A stretch of DNA of 36,411 nt from a virus, in the IMG/VR virus record IMGVR_UViG_3300036770_001418, positions 1 through 36,411 of that record; one strand, written 5' to 3'. This document shows, piece after piece, positions 14,843 through 24,238 of this stretch. Numbering within the stretch: the stretch's first letter is position 1; each line of letters starts with the position of its first letter. A program made the position numbers and the translations under genes. The notes beneath the pieces are model-generated. The model was not told where the DNA came from and made no database searches. It saw only the letters and a list, made by a program, of their open reading frames with translations.

Positions 14843-17255
14843 AGCGTTAAAATATTATATAGACTTCTACAGCCATCAAGGGCAGGCCTGTAAAGTTAGG
14901 TTCTTGTTTGAGGGTTGGACTGGTGATTCTCAGCAATTAGAGCCATCATCAAGACCATTTGTGTTATCTGAATTTAATCAGTCAGAAGAATTATACAAGC
15001 CAATAAGACCACAGCAGGCAACTATTCAGTTCATAGGCAATAGCACCAACACAATGGATGCGTTCTTTGCTGATAATGATAATGATATTGAGGTCAGGTT
15101 TGACTTCGGATCTTTTACGAATTATTGGGTAGGCTATCTTTTGCAAGATAACTTCCAAGAGATTTGGCAAGACACCAATCACATCGTTACGCTCACTGCA
15201 ACAGAGGGTATTGGCTTGCTTGAGTACGAGCAGTTTGGCAATGCGGGGGCAGAAGTAGTGGGCAGGCTTACAACCTACCAAGCATTGCAATATTGCGTTC
15301 AGCCAACACCATTGACGTTTACTGATGCAAGGATAATAAATAACCTTTTCCATAACTCAATGACAGCTACGGGAACGAATATCCCGTTAGATCAGTGCTA
15401 TATCGATGCGAGAAGCTTTCAGATAGAGGCAAGAGAGTTTGACAATAAAAAGGTAGCTCTTGAGAAGATAAACAGCTCATGGGCACAGACACTCTTTCAA
15501 TGGAAGGGTGCATACTTTTTAATAAGAATGGAGGAGCTATACACTCCTGTGGCGAGTAACTTAAGACAAGTTACCATGTCGGCTACAAGGGTTGCAACTA
15601 ATTTAAGATATGACGTAAGCGTAGGAAAACTACAAGATGTTAAGCCTGTTGACTCCGAGATGATAAGATATATTAAAAGGAGAACTAAGCAGGATATAAA
15701 TAAGTTTGACTATGAGCTTTTTAATGAAGTAGTGGAGAATGAAAGTTTTACAAGAGGTGCATTGGTATCAAGCAACCCATCTACTAAATTAAAGGTCCTC
15801 GATTCGTGGACTTATGAGACGGGAACATTCTCTTCCCCAACAACGCCAACGCCTCCGGCAGGCAACTATGGGCTTGTAGAGAACTATTTTGATGGGTTAT
15901 TCGAGAATAGCTATGCTTATTTCTCGATACCATCAACAACCGGAGCATTTTGGATTAAATCTATACCATTCGATGTCAACAACCTTCAGACTCTTGACAT
16001 ACAATTTGAAGTATCATACAATCCTTTCTTAGGTAATTTCCCCTCCGGCAAGGTAACCACATTCCCGTGTTGGGTTTTTCTTGACGGTGCAACAGCTAAC
16101 TACCAGTTGCTTAATACGGGCAAGTGGGAGCTTGTAGCCGGTACTGTTCCAACAAAGGCAATAGAGCTTGAGTATGATAGCTCAAAAGAGCCTATTGCTG
16201 AGCAGTTTAATGCTATAAGCGTACAATCAGATAGGATTCCTGATAATGGCAGTATAAGGTTTTATTTCTACGCCCAGGGGCAGACAGGAATGGTCGGCAA
16301 TGAGTTTAGGATAAAGAATTTTATATGCAAGGTATTAAACCCTTATAGCGTAGATACCGAGAGAAGAAATATAACAGGCCAAAAGCTTTATTACAAAAAA
16401 ACCGACACCCTGCGTGTAGATTCTGAGTACGATGTGTATTTTGGTGATAATTTCTCTCAATCGCATAAGGGAACGATTTATGAGAGCGATGGCACAACAA
16501 TAGCTGATAAAAAGTGGTATAGGTTAAGGTTCCCAACTGAGACGGTGCCATTTAGAAAGCAATCGCTAATCTCTAGGTGGGAGAATAATAGATTTAATAG
16601 GAACAAAATAGATGTTGATCTTTACGGGTTGTTATGGTCAAGTGGCACACAGCCTATTGGCTTGATGAATACGATAAGATTCACTGATGATGACCCTAAT
16701 AAAGTTTATGCTATATTAAACATGAGAGAGATAGATTTTGCTGCATCGAGATGGTCGGCAACGCTGCTTGAGGTTTATGATAGTGCTAAGGATGGTGGTA
16801 CAGCTGCAACAAATACTTTTACGGCTAATCGCATTAATGGTACTTACTCCTCAATATCCTATGTTCCATTTACCCTCACAAGTCCTGCCGACTTCATAAT
16901 TTCTCCATCATATATCATGTCTTACACTGGTGATGATACCATAACAGTAAACATAACTGCTTCTGTTGGAGGAAATATTATTACGGCACCAGACCCAAGC
17001 ACGGTGTATTTGAGGTTGCAAAGGAATGGCACGGACATAAATACTTATGCTATTAATGTGAGTGGACTGCCAGAGCCTTTTAATGCCATATTGGATACAA
17101 GCTCAGTGACTCTTAATAGTGGCGATAACTTGGCTGTGTTTATTGATTCGTCAATAACATCTATTCAGATTTCAAGTGGCTCAATTAGCTTCAGCTATGT
17201 CGATCCAGTACCATTTATCTATGATCCTTTTTTTGAAGAATATATAAGCAATTAA
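14835..17255 (+). CDS. Tail tip / distal tail structural protein, TTG start
   Basis: An 806-residue, beta-rich protein starting AKALKYYIDFYSHQGQACKVRFLFEGW. A TAA lies three codons before the TTG at 14835 and the first internal ATG is about 74 codons downstream of clearly coding sequence, so TTG is the only reasonable start. It overlaps the tape measure stop by eight bases and is likely translationally coupled. The N-terminal 250 residues (FVLSEFNQSEELYKPIRPQQATIQF, FGSFTNYWVGYLLQDNFQEIWQD) look like a hub or distal-tail part. The C-terminal half has Ig-like and carbohydrate-binding-like strands. Assignment is from position directly after the tape measure. Confidence 0.75.
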   Translation: MAKALKYYIDFYSHQGQACKVRFLFEGWTGDSQQLEPSSRPFVLSEFNQSEELYKPIRPQQATIQFIGNSTNTMDAFFADNDNDIEVRFDFGSFTNYWVGYLLQDNFQEIWQDTNHIVTLTATEGIGLLEYEQFGNAGAEVVGRLTTYQALQYCVQPTPLTFTDARIINNLFHNSMTATGTNIPLDQCYIDARSFQIEAREFDNKKVALEKINSSWAQTLFQWKGAYFLIRMEELYTPVASNLRQVTMSATRVATNLRYDVSVGKLQDVKPVDSEMIRYIKRRTKQDINKFDYELFNEVVENESFTRGALVSSNPSTKLKVLDSWTYETGTFSSPTTPTPPAGNYGLVENYFDGLFENSYAYFSIPSTTGAFWIKSIPFDVNNLQTLDIQFEVSYNPFLGNFPSGKVTTFPCWVFLDGATANYQLLNTGKWELVAGTVPTKAIELEYDSSKEPIAEQFNAISVQSDRIPDNGSIRFYFYAQGQTGMVGNEFRIKNFICKVLNPYSVDTERRNITGQKLYYKKTDTLRVDSEYDVYFGDNFSQSHKGTIYESDGTTIADKKWYRLRFPTETVPFRKQSLISRWENNRFNRNKIDVDLYGLLWSSGTQPIGLMNTIRFTDDDPNKVYAILNMREIDFAASRWSATLLEVYDSAKDGGTAATNTFTANRINGTYSSISYVPFTLTSPADFIISPSYIMSYTGDDTITVNITASVGGNIITAPDPSTVYLRLQRNGTDINTYAINVSGLPEPFNAILDTSSVTLNSGDNLAVFIDSSITSIQISSGSISFSYVDPVPFIYDPFFEEYISN

Positions 17256-17256
17256 T

Positions 17257-17889
17257 ATGGCAGATGTAGTACGAGCAGAAGGATTGGTTATAGCGGCTAC
17301 GGATGCGAGCGGTAATGTTTATCCGTTTGCGTGTACAAAGGATGTGACGATGAATATCAGCAGGGATTTTATTGAGCTTACACCTAAGACGAATAGTATT
17401 TTTCGTGAATATATAAAGAACAGGACAACGTACACGATAAGCGGTAATGGATTGGTTAAGATAGTAGAAAGCAACACGCAACCCATCACATTTTTCGACT
17501 CATTTATAGAAGGTACGGATAGTGTAATAGCTGGTAGCACTAACAGTTTTGTTGGCTACATCGACATGATAGATGCCCAAAATAACTATAAATTGTATAA
17601 ATTTGGGTGCATATTCCAAGACCTTACTTTGACTTCAGCGGTGGGACAAAACGCTCAGTACTCGTTTACTTTACAAGGCAATGGCCCTATCACTGAGCTG
17701 ACTGTTGTGGATACATATACGGTCAGTTCGGGCACCATACCTGCAAGGTCAACGGCAACGCACAAGTTAGTAGCGGTAGGGTATAGAGGCAAGTGGTATT
17801 ACAATTATACAGTGAGTGCAGGACCGGTGATAAATCTTGGAACGAGTTTGAATGGGGTAAGTGTTGTGGCAGCTTATGTCGCTCTTTAA
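17257..17889 (+). CDS. Tail tube-like protein (second copy of the fold)
   Basis: A 210-residue protein. Its start, DVVRAEGLVIAATDASGNVYPFACTKDVTMNISRD, followed by TPKTNSIFREYIKNRTTYTISGNGLVKIV, follows the TP901-1-type tail tube pattern (cargo Cys, early beta hairpin, then 'YTISGNG' strand). A real tail tube gene exists at 11284, so this could be a tail-tip tube-like ring or decoration. The C-terminal 60 residues (VSSGTIPARSTATHKLVAVGYRGKWYYN) look like an added domain. Fold assignment is inference from pattern. Confidence 0.55.
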   Translation: MADVVRAEGLVIAATDASGNVYPFACTKDVTMNISRDFIELTPKTNSIFREYIKNRTTYTISGNGLVKIVESNTQPITFFDSFIEGTDSVIAGSTNSFVGYIDMIDAQNNYKLYKFGCIFQDLTLTSAVGQNAQYSFTLQGNGPITELTVVDTYTVSSGTIPARSTATHKLVAVGYRGKWYYNYTVSAGPVINLGTSLNGVSVVAAYVAL

Positions 17890-17899
17890 AAATAGATAT

Positions 17900-18058
17900 A
17901 TGAAACAATTTGTAGAAAACGTTAAGACAAGTTTATTTGGTGCTGTTGCAGGTCTGCCCGTCATTTGGGAAGGTGCAGAGGCAGGGGATTGGAAGATGAT
18001 CCTCGCTGGCATCGGAATGTTTTTAGTAGGTATTTTTGCATCTGACGCTAAAAAGTAA
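17900..18058 (+). CDS. Small membrane protein, holin-like
   Basis: A 52-residue protein starting MKQFVENVKTSLFGAVAGLP, with a second hydrophobic stretch MILAGIGMFLVGIFA and a charged DAKK end. Such short proteins with one or two membrane segments and a Lys tail occur in tail/lysis regions of Bacteroidota phages and could be holins, but this one is separated from the peptidase by 7 kb. The ATG at 17900 is used, since the frame upstream belongs to the end of the preceding gene. Confidence 0.5.
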   Translation: MKQFVENVKTSLFGAVAGLPVIWEGAEAGDWKMILAGIGMFLVGIFASDAKK

Positions 18059-18064
18059 TTAGAG

Positions 18065-18286
18065 ATGGATCAAGGGATTATTGTGACAATCGTGATTCAA
18101 AGCATTGTGTTCGTAGGGGCATTGTCAAAGATGTTCACGGACATGAAGATTAAGCTCAGAGAACTTGACCTTCGTGTCCGTACCCTTGAGAAAAAAGAGG
18201 ACGAGATAGGTGAGAAATTGGGTAAGATATTTGACGCTCTCCAAGACATTAAATTAGAGCTAAAAGATAAAGCTGATAGACCATGA
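18065..18286 (+). CDS. Membrane-anchored coiled-coil protein
   Basis: A 73-residue protein with an N-terminal hydrophobic helix (IIVTIVIQSIVFVGALS, residues 5-21), then a charged coiled coil (KIKLRELDLRVRTLEKKEDEIGEKLGKIFDALQDIKLELKDK). The arrangement resembles small phage proteins that pair with holins or anchor tail or lysis factors, but nothing specific is recognised. It is coupled by ATGA to the following gene. Confidence 0.55.
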   Translation: MDQGIIVTIVIQSIVFVGALSKMFTDMKIKLRELDLRVRTLEKKEDEIGEKLGKIFDALQDIKLELKDKADRP

Positions 18287-18621
18287 GTGAATTTAACTTA
18301 AAGAATATCCGCAAAGGAGACACCTGGTCAATGGACTTGAAGTTCTGGTCTGATGACTGCAAGACAACCCCTATTGACGTATCCTCATACAGCTTTAAGC
18401 TTGTAGCAAAAAATAGTGCAGGCACGGTGCAGTGGACATGGAACGATGCCGACTTTGCCAGCGGAGCTACTACCAATGAGCGCATAGTGACTATAAGTGC
18501 GGTGACTACGGCAACGTATAATGTAGGCGAGTTCAGATATGACTTGCAAGTAACAACAGCTTCATCTGTGATGACCTACTTAGTGGGTTATGTAAGGGTT
18601 GAAGACCAAATCACATCATAA
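18283..18621 (+). CDS. Probable baseplate/fibre adaptor protein
   Basis: A 112-residue beta-rich protein: MSEFNLKNIRKGDTWSMDLKFWSDD, with PIDVSSYSFKLVAKN and GEFRYDLQVTT. The order 'K-x-G-D-T-x, polar, P-I-D-(L/V)' recalls the N-terminal domain of BppU-type baseplate proteins, which attach receptor-binding modules. It is directly coupled (TAATG) to the large fibre gene, supporting a link between tail tip and fibre. Confidence 0.5.
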   Translation: MSEFNLKNIRKGDTWSMDLKFWSDDCKTTPIDVSSYSFKLVAKNSAGTVQWTWNDADFASGATTNERIVTISAVTTATYNVGEFRYDLQVTTASSVMTYLVGYVRVEDQITS

Positions 18622-21600
18622 TGGTTATAGAGGTAACATTCGATACTACTGATGTATATATAAGTACTACGGTCAGTCCGGTGTACGTTAACGTTAGCTT
18701 TGAAGCTCCGTCAGGCGGTGGTGCAGCGGTTTGGGGTTCAATTACAGGAACTCTATCCAACCAAACCGACTTGCAGACTGCTTTGGATGGTAAAGTACCA
18801 TATACAGGAGCAACGCAAGATGTGAGCCTTGGGGAATACGGAATCAATGTTGGCAATCTTATTTACGATACAACGCCAACGGGAATACCTACAGACCAAG
18901 GGGCAACGTATTGGGATGACCAAGCAGAAACGGTGGCACTTGTGATGAATGGAACGATACAAAAGATTGGTGAGGATACATTTTATCATGTAAAAAATAG
19001 CACGGGTTCAACGATAGCGAAAGGTGTTGCGGTAAGGTTTGCAGGTAGTGATGGTGCGAGTGGTAAGATACTTATAGCACCATTTTTAGCAAATGGGACG
19101 TATCCATCGCAATATTACATGGGTATCACGGCTGAGGAGATTTTAAATGGTGCTGATGGTAAAGTTTATCATTTCGGTAAGATAAGAGGGGTAAACACAT
19201 CGGCTTTCGCTGATGGTGATATTCTTTATTGTTCTACAAGCGTTGCAGGTGGTTTTCAGACAACTGCTCCATCTGCTCCCAATAACATAGTCATTGCCGC
19301 TGCGGTTATAAACGCAGGGAATAACGGCACTTTGATGGTTCGTACTACTACGGGTAGTAACATCAACACGGATGAAGGGGTGTTGCTTACTACACCAACA
19401 AGCGGTGAGGTATTAAAGTACAACGGCTCACTTTGGGTGAACGATAGTGTTAGCGGTGCATTAGGCTATACTCCTGCGAATGCTGCAACGACACTCACGA
19501 TAAATGGGGTGACTTATGACTTGTCAGCCAATCGCACTTGGACAATTTCAGCAGGTATTTCGGGGTCAGGTGCGAGTGGGCAAGTGGCTTATTGGACAGG
19601 AACGAGTAGTCAGAGTGGAAGTAATAATCTGTTTTGGGATGCGGCTAATAGTAGGCTTGGGATTGGGACGAATGCTCCGACTGTTTCATTAGACGTTGCA
19701 GGAAATATTGCAGTTAGTCAAGGCTTTCAAATTTATAACAGGACAACTGTAACAGGTAGAGTTCCTTTTAAATTATATACAGACGCAACACAATATAATG
19801 GAGCGTTAGAATTACAAAGGGCTGGTGAATTAGCAGTAAGAATAGCGAGTGACCCTACAACTTTTGGACATTCATTTATATTGTATGGCAATTTTCTTTT
19901 AGGTTCTACAACTAACTCTGGTCAACGCTTACAAGTGAGTGGCGATACGCTGCTTAGTGGTATTACAACAATAACACCATCAGCACTTTCGGGTAGTTCT
20001 ACGACAAGTGCTTTAAGTATATCACAAACTTGGAATACAACTGGTAATCCTGCATTGATATATGCTAATGTAACTAATACTGCAAGTGGTTTAAATTCCA
20101 GTCTCTTTAGATTAGATACAAGTTCATCTCCAATTTTTACTATTTCTCCATTAGGAGTAATAAAATTTGGTCAAGTACAAACTGCAACTTCTGGAATTGG
20201 TCCAATTAATACAACAGACGGAACAAGTCAAGCAAATGGACTTGGATTAGGATTTTATATGTCAGGTGGTTCTCATGTTGGTTATGATTTTTATTTTAGA
20301 AACTATACATTAACAAGGACTGCAACAAGCGGTGTTAATGGTTCAATAAGAACAACAGTACAATTCAATCCAACATCAGGTAATGCCACATACGATATTA
20401 TTTCAATAGGTAACACTATCAACCAAGTTGGAGCGACTGGTGTAACTCGTGGTCTTTACGTTAATCCTAATCTTACCGCTGCTGCTGATTGGCGGTCAAT
20501 AGAGTGGAGTAATAATAGCGGATGGGGGTTGTATGGTGCGGGGACAAGTGACAATTATCTTGGGGGAGATTTAGCAATCGGCGGCACAACAATAGATGCT
20601 AACATTGCTTTGCAAATAAATAGTGCAAAGGGTGTAAGAATTAGTGGAAGTGGTGGTGGTTTTGGATATTCAATAGTTCGTGGAAGTGAAACAACTGGGA
20701 TTGCGAATAGCGGTTCTGCATCTTTTTTATTTTCTACAAATACAATAATATTTCAAACTGCATCAACTGAAGCAGCAAGATTCAATAGTTCTCAAAGGTT
20801 CTTACTCGGCTCAACCACCGACAGCGGTCAACGCCTCCAAGTCCAAGGCACAACCTTACTGAACGGCAACGTAACCTTCAGCTCCGCTACGGGGATGTTT
20901 TGGGATGCGGCTAACTCAAGGCTTGGGATTGGGACTAATGTGCCAAGTGGTCCTTTGCACTTGAATGCAAATCTTTCATTTCCCAACCCAGGTTTAGTTG
21001 TAACATATTCAGGTATAGCATCATCTGTTGCAAGTTTTCAAATTACAAGCGCAGCAAGTGGTGAGTTTTTACCAATGTTTTTATTTACATCTAACTTTTC
21101 AAGCCCTACGATAGGTGGTTTTATGGCGGGTAGAATTACTAACTCAAGCACTTCAGATATAGGTTTAGTTATTGAAGCACGTACCAAGGCTGGTGCTGCA
21201 CTATCTCAAGGCTATATTGCATCATTCAGGTCTTTATCAACTGACTACGTTCGTATTGCTCATAATGGTAATATGCTCCTCCAAAACGGAGGCACATTCA
21301 CCGACTCCGGCGAACGCCTTCAGGTGACGGGGACAATGAAGGTGACGGATATTGCCGTATTTAGCAAGAAAAATACAACAACTACATCAAGTAGTTTGGT
21401 TATTGGTGATGATGTAGCATTTGCTGCTGGTTCTAATGAGCCAAAATTAACAATAGGAAGTACAAACTCAAGATGCGGATTGCTTTTAGGTCAGTCATCA
21501 AATAGAGGTTTATTATTCAATTGGACATATAACGCAACACCTGCAAATGCCTTTGGGGTATTAGAAACTTATGGTGGGAATAATCCATTATTTATTCAAA

Positions 21601-21815
21601 CGGTAGGTGGTAATGTTGGTATAAATACAACAACTGATGTTGCATCTGCTTTGTTGCATTTAACATCAACCACCAAAGGCTTCCTTCCCCCACGAATGAC
21701 AACTACACAAAAGAACGCTATCAGTTCACCTGCTGCTGGGTTGGTGGTGTATGATACAACTTTGAATAAACTATGCGTATATACTACCGCATGGGAAACA
21801 ATAACATCTATATAA
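18621..21815 (+). CDS. Large tail fibre / receptor-binding protein
   Basis: A 1064-residue modular protein. An N-terminal attachment part (residues 1-120, with LSNQTDLQTALDGKVPYTGA) leads into a globular section and then repeated linker motifs. FWDAANSRLGIGTN occurs near residues 338 and 760, and LLGSTTNSGQRLQV and variants near 430, 730 and 895. Between the linkers are AT-richer segments of varied sequence. The C-terminus, KGFLPPRMTTTQKNAISSPAAG, LVVYDTT and LNKLCVYT, is a recurrent fibre ending. It should form an elongated trimer and bind the host surface. No chaperone or enzymatic motif was noticed. Confidence 0.83.
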   Translation: MVIEVTFDTTDVYISTTVSPVYVNVSFEAPSGGGAAVWGSITGTLSNQTDLQTALDGKVPYTGATQDVSLGEYGINVGNLIYDTTPTGIPTDQGATYWDDQAETVALVMNGTIQKIGEDTFYHVKNSTGSTIAKGVAVRFAGSDGASGKILIAPFLANGTYPSQYYMGITAEEILNGADGKVYHFGKIRGVNTSAFADGDILYCSTSVAGGFQTTAPSAPNNIVIAAAVINAGNNGTLMVRTTTGSNINTDEGVLLTTPTSGEVLKYNGSLWVNDSVSGALGYTPANAATTLTINGVTYDLSANRTWTISAGISGSGASGQVAYWTGTSSQSGSNNLFWDAANSRLGIGTNAPTVSLDVAGNIAVSQGFQIYNRTTVTGRVPFKLYTDATQYNGALELQRAGELAVRIASDPTTFGHSFILYGNFLLGSTTNSGQRLQVSGDTLLSGITTITPSALSGSSTTSALSISQTWNTTGNPALIYANVTNTASGLNSSLFRLDTSSSPIFTISPLGVIKFGQVQTATSGIGPINTTDGTSQANGLGLGFYMSGGSHVGYDFYFRNYTLTRTATSGVNGSIRTTVQFNPTSGNATYDIISIGNTINQVGATGVTRGLYVNPNLTAAADWRSIEWSNNSGWGLYGAGTSDNYLGGDLAIGGTTIDANIALQINSAKGVRISGSGGGFGYSIVRGSETTGIANSGSASFLFSTNTIIFQTASTEAARFNSSQRFLLGSTTDSGQRLQVQGTTLLNGNVTFSSATGMFWDAANSRLGIGTNVPSGPLHLNANLSFPNPGLVVTYSGIASSVASFQITSAASGEFLPMFLFTSNFSSPTIGGFMAGRITNSSTSDIGLVIEARTKAGAALSQGYIASFRSLSTDYVRIAHNGNMLLQNGGTFTDSGERLQVTGTMKVTDIAVFSKKNTTTTSSSLVIGDDVAFAAGSNEPKLTIGSTNSRCGLLLGQSSNRGLLFNWTYNATPANAFGVLETYGGNNPLFIQTVGGNVGINTTTDVASALLHLTSTTKGFLPPRMTTTQKNAISSPAAGLVVYDTTLNKLCVYTTAWETITSI
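19632..20940 (+). repeat. Dispersed DNA repeats inside the fibre gene
   Basis: A 43-bp segment at 19632-19674 encoding FWDAANSRLGIGTN recurs at 20898-20940 with only a few changes. A second motif, coding GSTTxSGQRLQV, occurs near 19906, 20806 and, more diverged, 21300. These conserved linkers surround variable modules and could recombine with one another. Confidence 0.75.
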
Positions 21816-21824
21816 AATAAAAAT

Positions 21825-22118
21825 ATGAAACAAATAACCCCTTTCGCAGTATGGTTCAACGGCAGTAACGTTGACGCAGAGTATTTCGCAATGAAGTCAA
21901 TTGACGATAACCTTGAAGATTCTGCACAATTCTATTGGCAGCTATTCGCTAAAACGCAGGATGCTGATGGTAATGATATCGTAGGTCAGGCAATTTCACA
22001 AGGTGGATTGACTATGTCACCTCAAGAATATGAGGATTGGAACAACGAACCTGGTGGTACAATGAATTCATATGCGTATAATTGGGCAGCTAATATTCTG
22101 AACATTACTATCCTATGA
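21825..22118 (+). CDS. Small virion-associated hypothetical protein
   Basis: A 97-residue acidic protein (MKQITPFAVWFNGSNVDAEYFAMKSIDDNLEDSAQFYW...) with EYEDWNNEPGGTMNSYAYNWAANIL near the end. No enzyme motif is present. It lies between two fibre genes and is coupled by ATGA to the second one, so a fibre-assembly or fibre-tip role is plausible. The family is not recognised. Confidence 0.6.
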   Translation: MKQITPFAVWFNGSNVDAEYFAMKSIDDNLEDSAQFYWQLFAKTQDADGNDIVGQAISQGGLTMSPQEYEDWNNEPGGTMNSYAYNWAANILNITIL

Positions 22119-24214
22119 GGATAAACAAATCCTTGATAACTTATATCCCAACTACGGGTGCGGGTAGTGGTACGGTGACATCAGTGGGATTGTCTGCTCC
22201 TACGGGGTTTACTGTGAGCGGATCACCCGTTACAAGTGCGGGAACACTTGCCTTAGCCTTTACTACTGGTTATGGCATCCCTCCGATCATGACGGGTAAT
22301 AGTGGCAAGTTCCTCACTACCAATGGCAGTACGATGTCATGGGTGAATATCGCAGGGACGGATGTTACAGGTACGGCCTTGACTGAGGTGGATGATACCA
22401 ACGTTACGCTTACCCTTGGAGGTACGCCATCAACGTCACTACTTCGCTCCGTATCCATGACTTTAGGATGGGCAGGGCAACTTGCCGTCTCACGAGGTGG
22501 TAGTGGTGCAGCTACTTTAACGGGTGTTCTCATCGGTAATGGGACATCTGCATTTACAGCAGTTACTGGAGGCCCGAATCAGATACTTCGTGTTAACGGC
22601 ACGGCTACGGGTTATGAGTTCTACACGGCATCGTTTCTGACGAATCCGATGACCTTGAACTATGACATGATTTATCAGGCGAGTGGCGTTCCTGCAAGGC
22701 TGCCTGGACCGACATCATCCACAAAGCAATTCTTAACCGCTCAAGGTAATGGAACAGCTACAACATCACTTGGGTGGGGTACGATAGCTACTTCCGACAT
22801 ACCATCGGCTGCACTTACACGTACCAATGACACCAACGTACAAATAACTTTAGGCGGTACTCCAAGTACTGCACTATTACAAGCCGTCTCACTAACAATG
22901 GGGTGGACTGGTCAATTATCAGTAGGCAGAGGTGGGTCAGGTGCATCGACATTAACAGGAGTCCTTATAGGCAACGGCACATCTGCATTCACGGCAGTTG
23001 TAGGAACGGCAGGGCAATTCTTGAGACGTAATACTGCCAATACTGCCTATGAGTTCAGAACGTTACAAGGCTCTGACATAGCAGGAAGTGAATTGACATT
23101 CAGCAATGATACGAACGTGCAGATGACTCTTGGAGGAACTCCTGCATCGGCACTATTACAACCCGTTAGTATTAACTTAGGTTGGACGGGACAACTTGCC
23201 GTAGCTCGTGGAGGAACGGGAGCAAGTACCTTAACGGGAGTATTGATAGGTAACGGAACGAGTGCGGTGACTGCGGTGAGTGGAACGGCAGGGCAGTTAT
23301 TACGTAGAAATACAGCGAATACGGCTTATGAGTTTTTTACCGCATCGCTTATAACTGGTAATGGCACGGCTGACTACGTACCTATTTGGACATCAGCAAA
23401 CAACCTACTCGATAGTCCGTTGTCCTTCATAAGTGGTGAGGCTAATTTTGGTTCATATAAGTTAGTAGCTGGTAACGCAGCAGCAACAGACGGATCTATA
23501 TTACTACAAGACAATTACTCAATAGGACATCTTGCCAACTTATGTACAAATAGGTCAGCAGGAAACCCAGTTTTGACGTATGGTCTAACTACAAGCACAT
23601 CAACGACAAATGTATTTCTCTCTGCTACCTCGATAGACATACAGAAAGGTTCATTGAGCGTATCTGGTCAGTTGACATTTAGGTCAGCAACATCAGCAGC
23701 AGTTTCAATAGGGGCAACCGTCACGATGACGGAGCGGTTCACCATCACCAATGGTGGGCAGATGGTGTTGCCAATGTACACATCATCATCCTCAATGCCA
23801 GGGACGGCAGCAGGTGTTCTCGCATTTAATTCTATTGGATCAATTATAACGATTGCTGCTCCAGGGGTGACTGCATCAGGCACTTACACGCCAACATGGA
23901 GTGGACTTGCTAACGTTGATTCGGTTACTGCATTTTCTTGTCAGTACATGAGAGTAGGCGATACTGTAACCGTCTCAGGATGGGTAACTATTAACGCAAC
24001 GGCTGATAATACACCAACGTCATTATCATTCTCTTTACCTATCAATTCCGCAACTTCATCGGTTAACTACTTAAACGGAACTGGTGTTGCACAAGGTGGA
24101 GGACCAGCAGCATCGCTTTCTGGCTATGCTTCCAATTTTGGCGAGTTTGAGGTAGTACCTGCCGTTGACACAGACGTCAATTATTCTTTTATTTTTACTT
24201 ATAGAATTGTTTAA
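22115..24214 (+). CDS. Repeat-containing tail fibre protein
   Basis: A 699-residue protein. After a short start it has GSGTVTSVGLSAPTGFTVSG, a common fibre module. Three long internal repeats follow at residues 93-170, 239-314 and 332-407. Each runs DTNVxxTLGGTPS, LGWxGQLxVxRGG, TLTGVLIGNGTSAxTAV, and ends in Y-E-F. The C-terminal 115 residues, from YTPTWSGLANVDSVTAFSCQ, form a separate beta domain that could bind receptor. The overall pattern indicates a trimeric fibre with a rod built of repeated blocks. Confidence 0.8.
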   Translation: MRINKSLITYIPTTGAGSGTVTSVGLSAPTGFTVSGSPVTSAGTLALAFTTGYGIPPIMTGNSGKFLTTNGSTMSWVNIAGTDVTGTALTEVDDTNVTLTLGGTPSTSLLRSVSMTLGWAGQLAVSRGGSGAATLTGVLIGNGTSAFTAVTGGPNQILRVNGTATGYEFYTASFLTNPMTLNYDMIYQASGVPARLPGPTSSTKQFLTAQGNGTATTSLGWGTIATSDIPSAALTRTNDTNVQITLGGTPSTALLQAVSLTMGWTGQLSVGRGGSGASTLTGVLIGNGTSAFTAVVGTAGQFLRRNTANTAYEFRTLQGSDIAGSELTFSNDTNVQMTLGGTPASALLQPVSINLGWTGQLAVARGGTGASTLTGVLIGNGTSAVTAVSGTAGQLLRRNTANTAYEFFTASLITGNGTADYVPIWTSANNLLDSPLSFISGEANFGSYKLVAGNAAATDGSILLQDNYSIGHLANLCTNRSAGNPVLTYGLTTSTSTTNVFLSATSIDIQKGSLSVSGQLTFRSATSAAVSIGATVTMTERFTITNGGQMVLPMYTSSSSMPGTAAGVLAFNSIGSIITIAAPGVTASGTYTPTWSGLANVDSVTAFSCQYMRVGDTVTVSGWVTINATADNTPTSLSFSLPINSATSSVNYLNGTGVAQGGGPAASLSGYASNFGEFEVVPAVDTDVNYSFIFTYRIV
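22391..23335 (+). repeat. Three ~76-residue repeats in the fibre
   Basis: Repeats span about 22391-22624, 22829-23056 and 23108-23335. They share long near-identical protein stretches (LTGVLIGNGTSA in all three) but many synonymous base changes, so they are old duplications kept similar at the protein level. Spacers differ in length (68 and 17 residues). Confidence 0.8.
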
Positions 24215-24219
24215 ATTTG
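24212..24219 (+). promoter_or_regulatory. Possible -7 element for the lysis genes
   Basis: TAAATTTG fits TAnnTTTG exactly and overlaps the stop codon of the second fibre gene, 20 bases before the next ATG. The same octamer occurs at 25666 and 28548. A clear -33 TTTG box is missing; only a T-rich stretch lies at the right distance. Confidence 0.35.
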
Positions 24220-24238
24220 CTCTATAAACTTACACACT

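Noticed and set aside
15841-16000. Pro/Thr-rich stretch in the tail-tip protein as a separate gene junction
   Set aside because: The frame is continuous and the stretch (SSPTTPTPPAGN) reads as a flexible linker.
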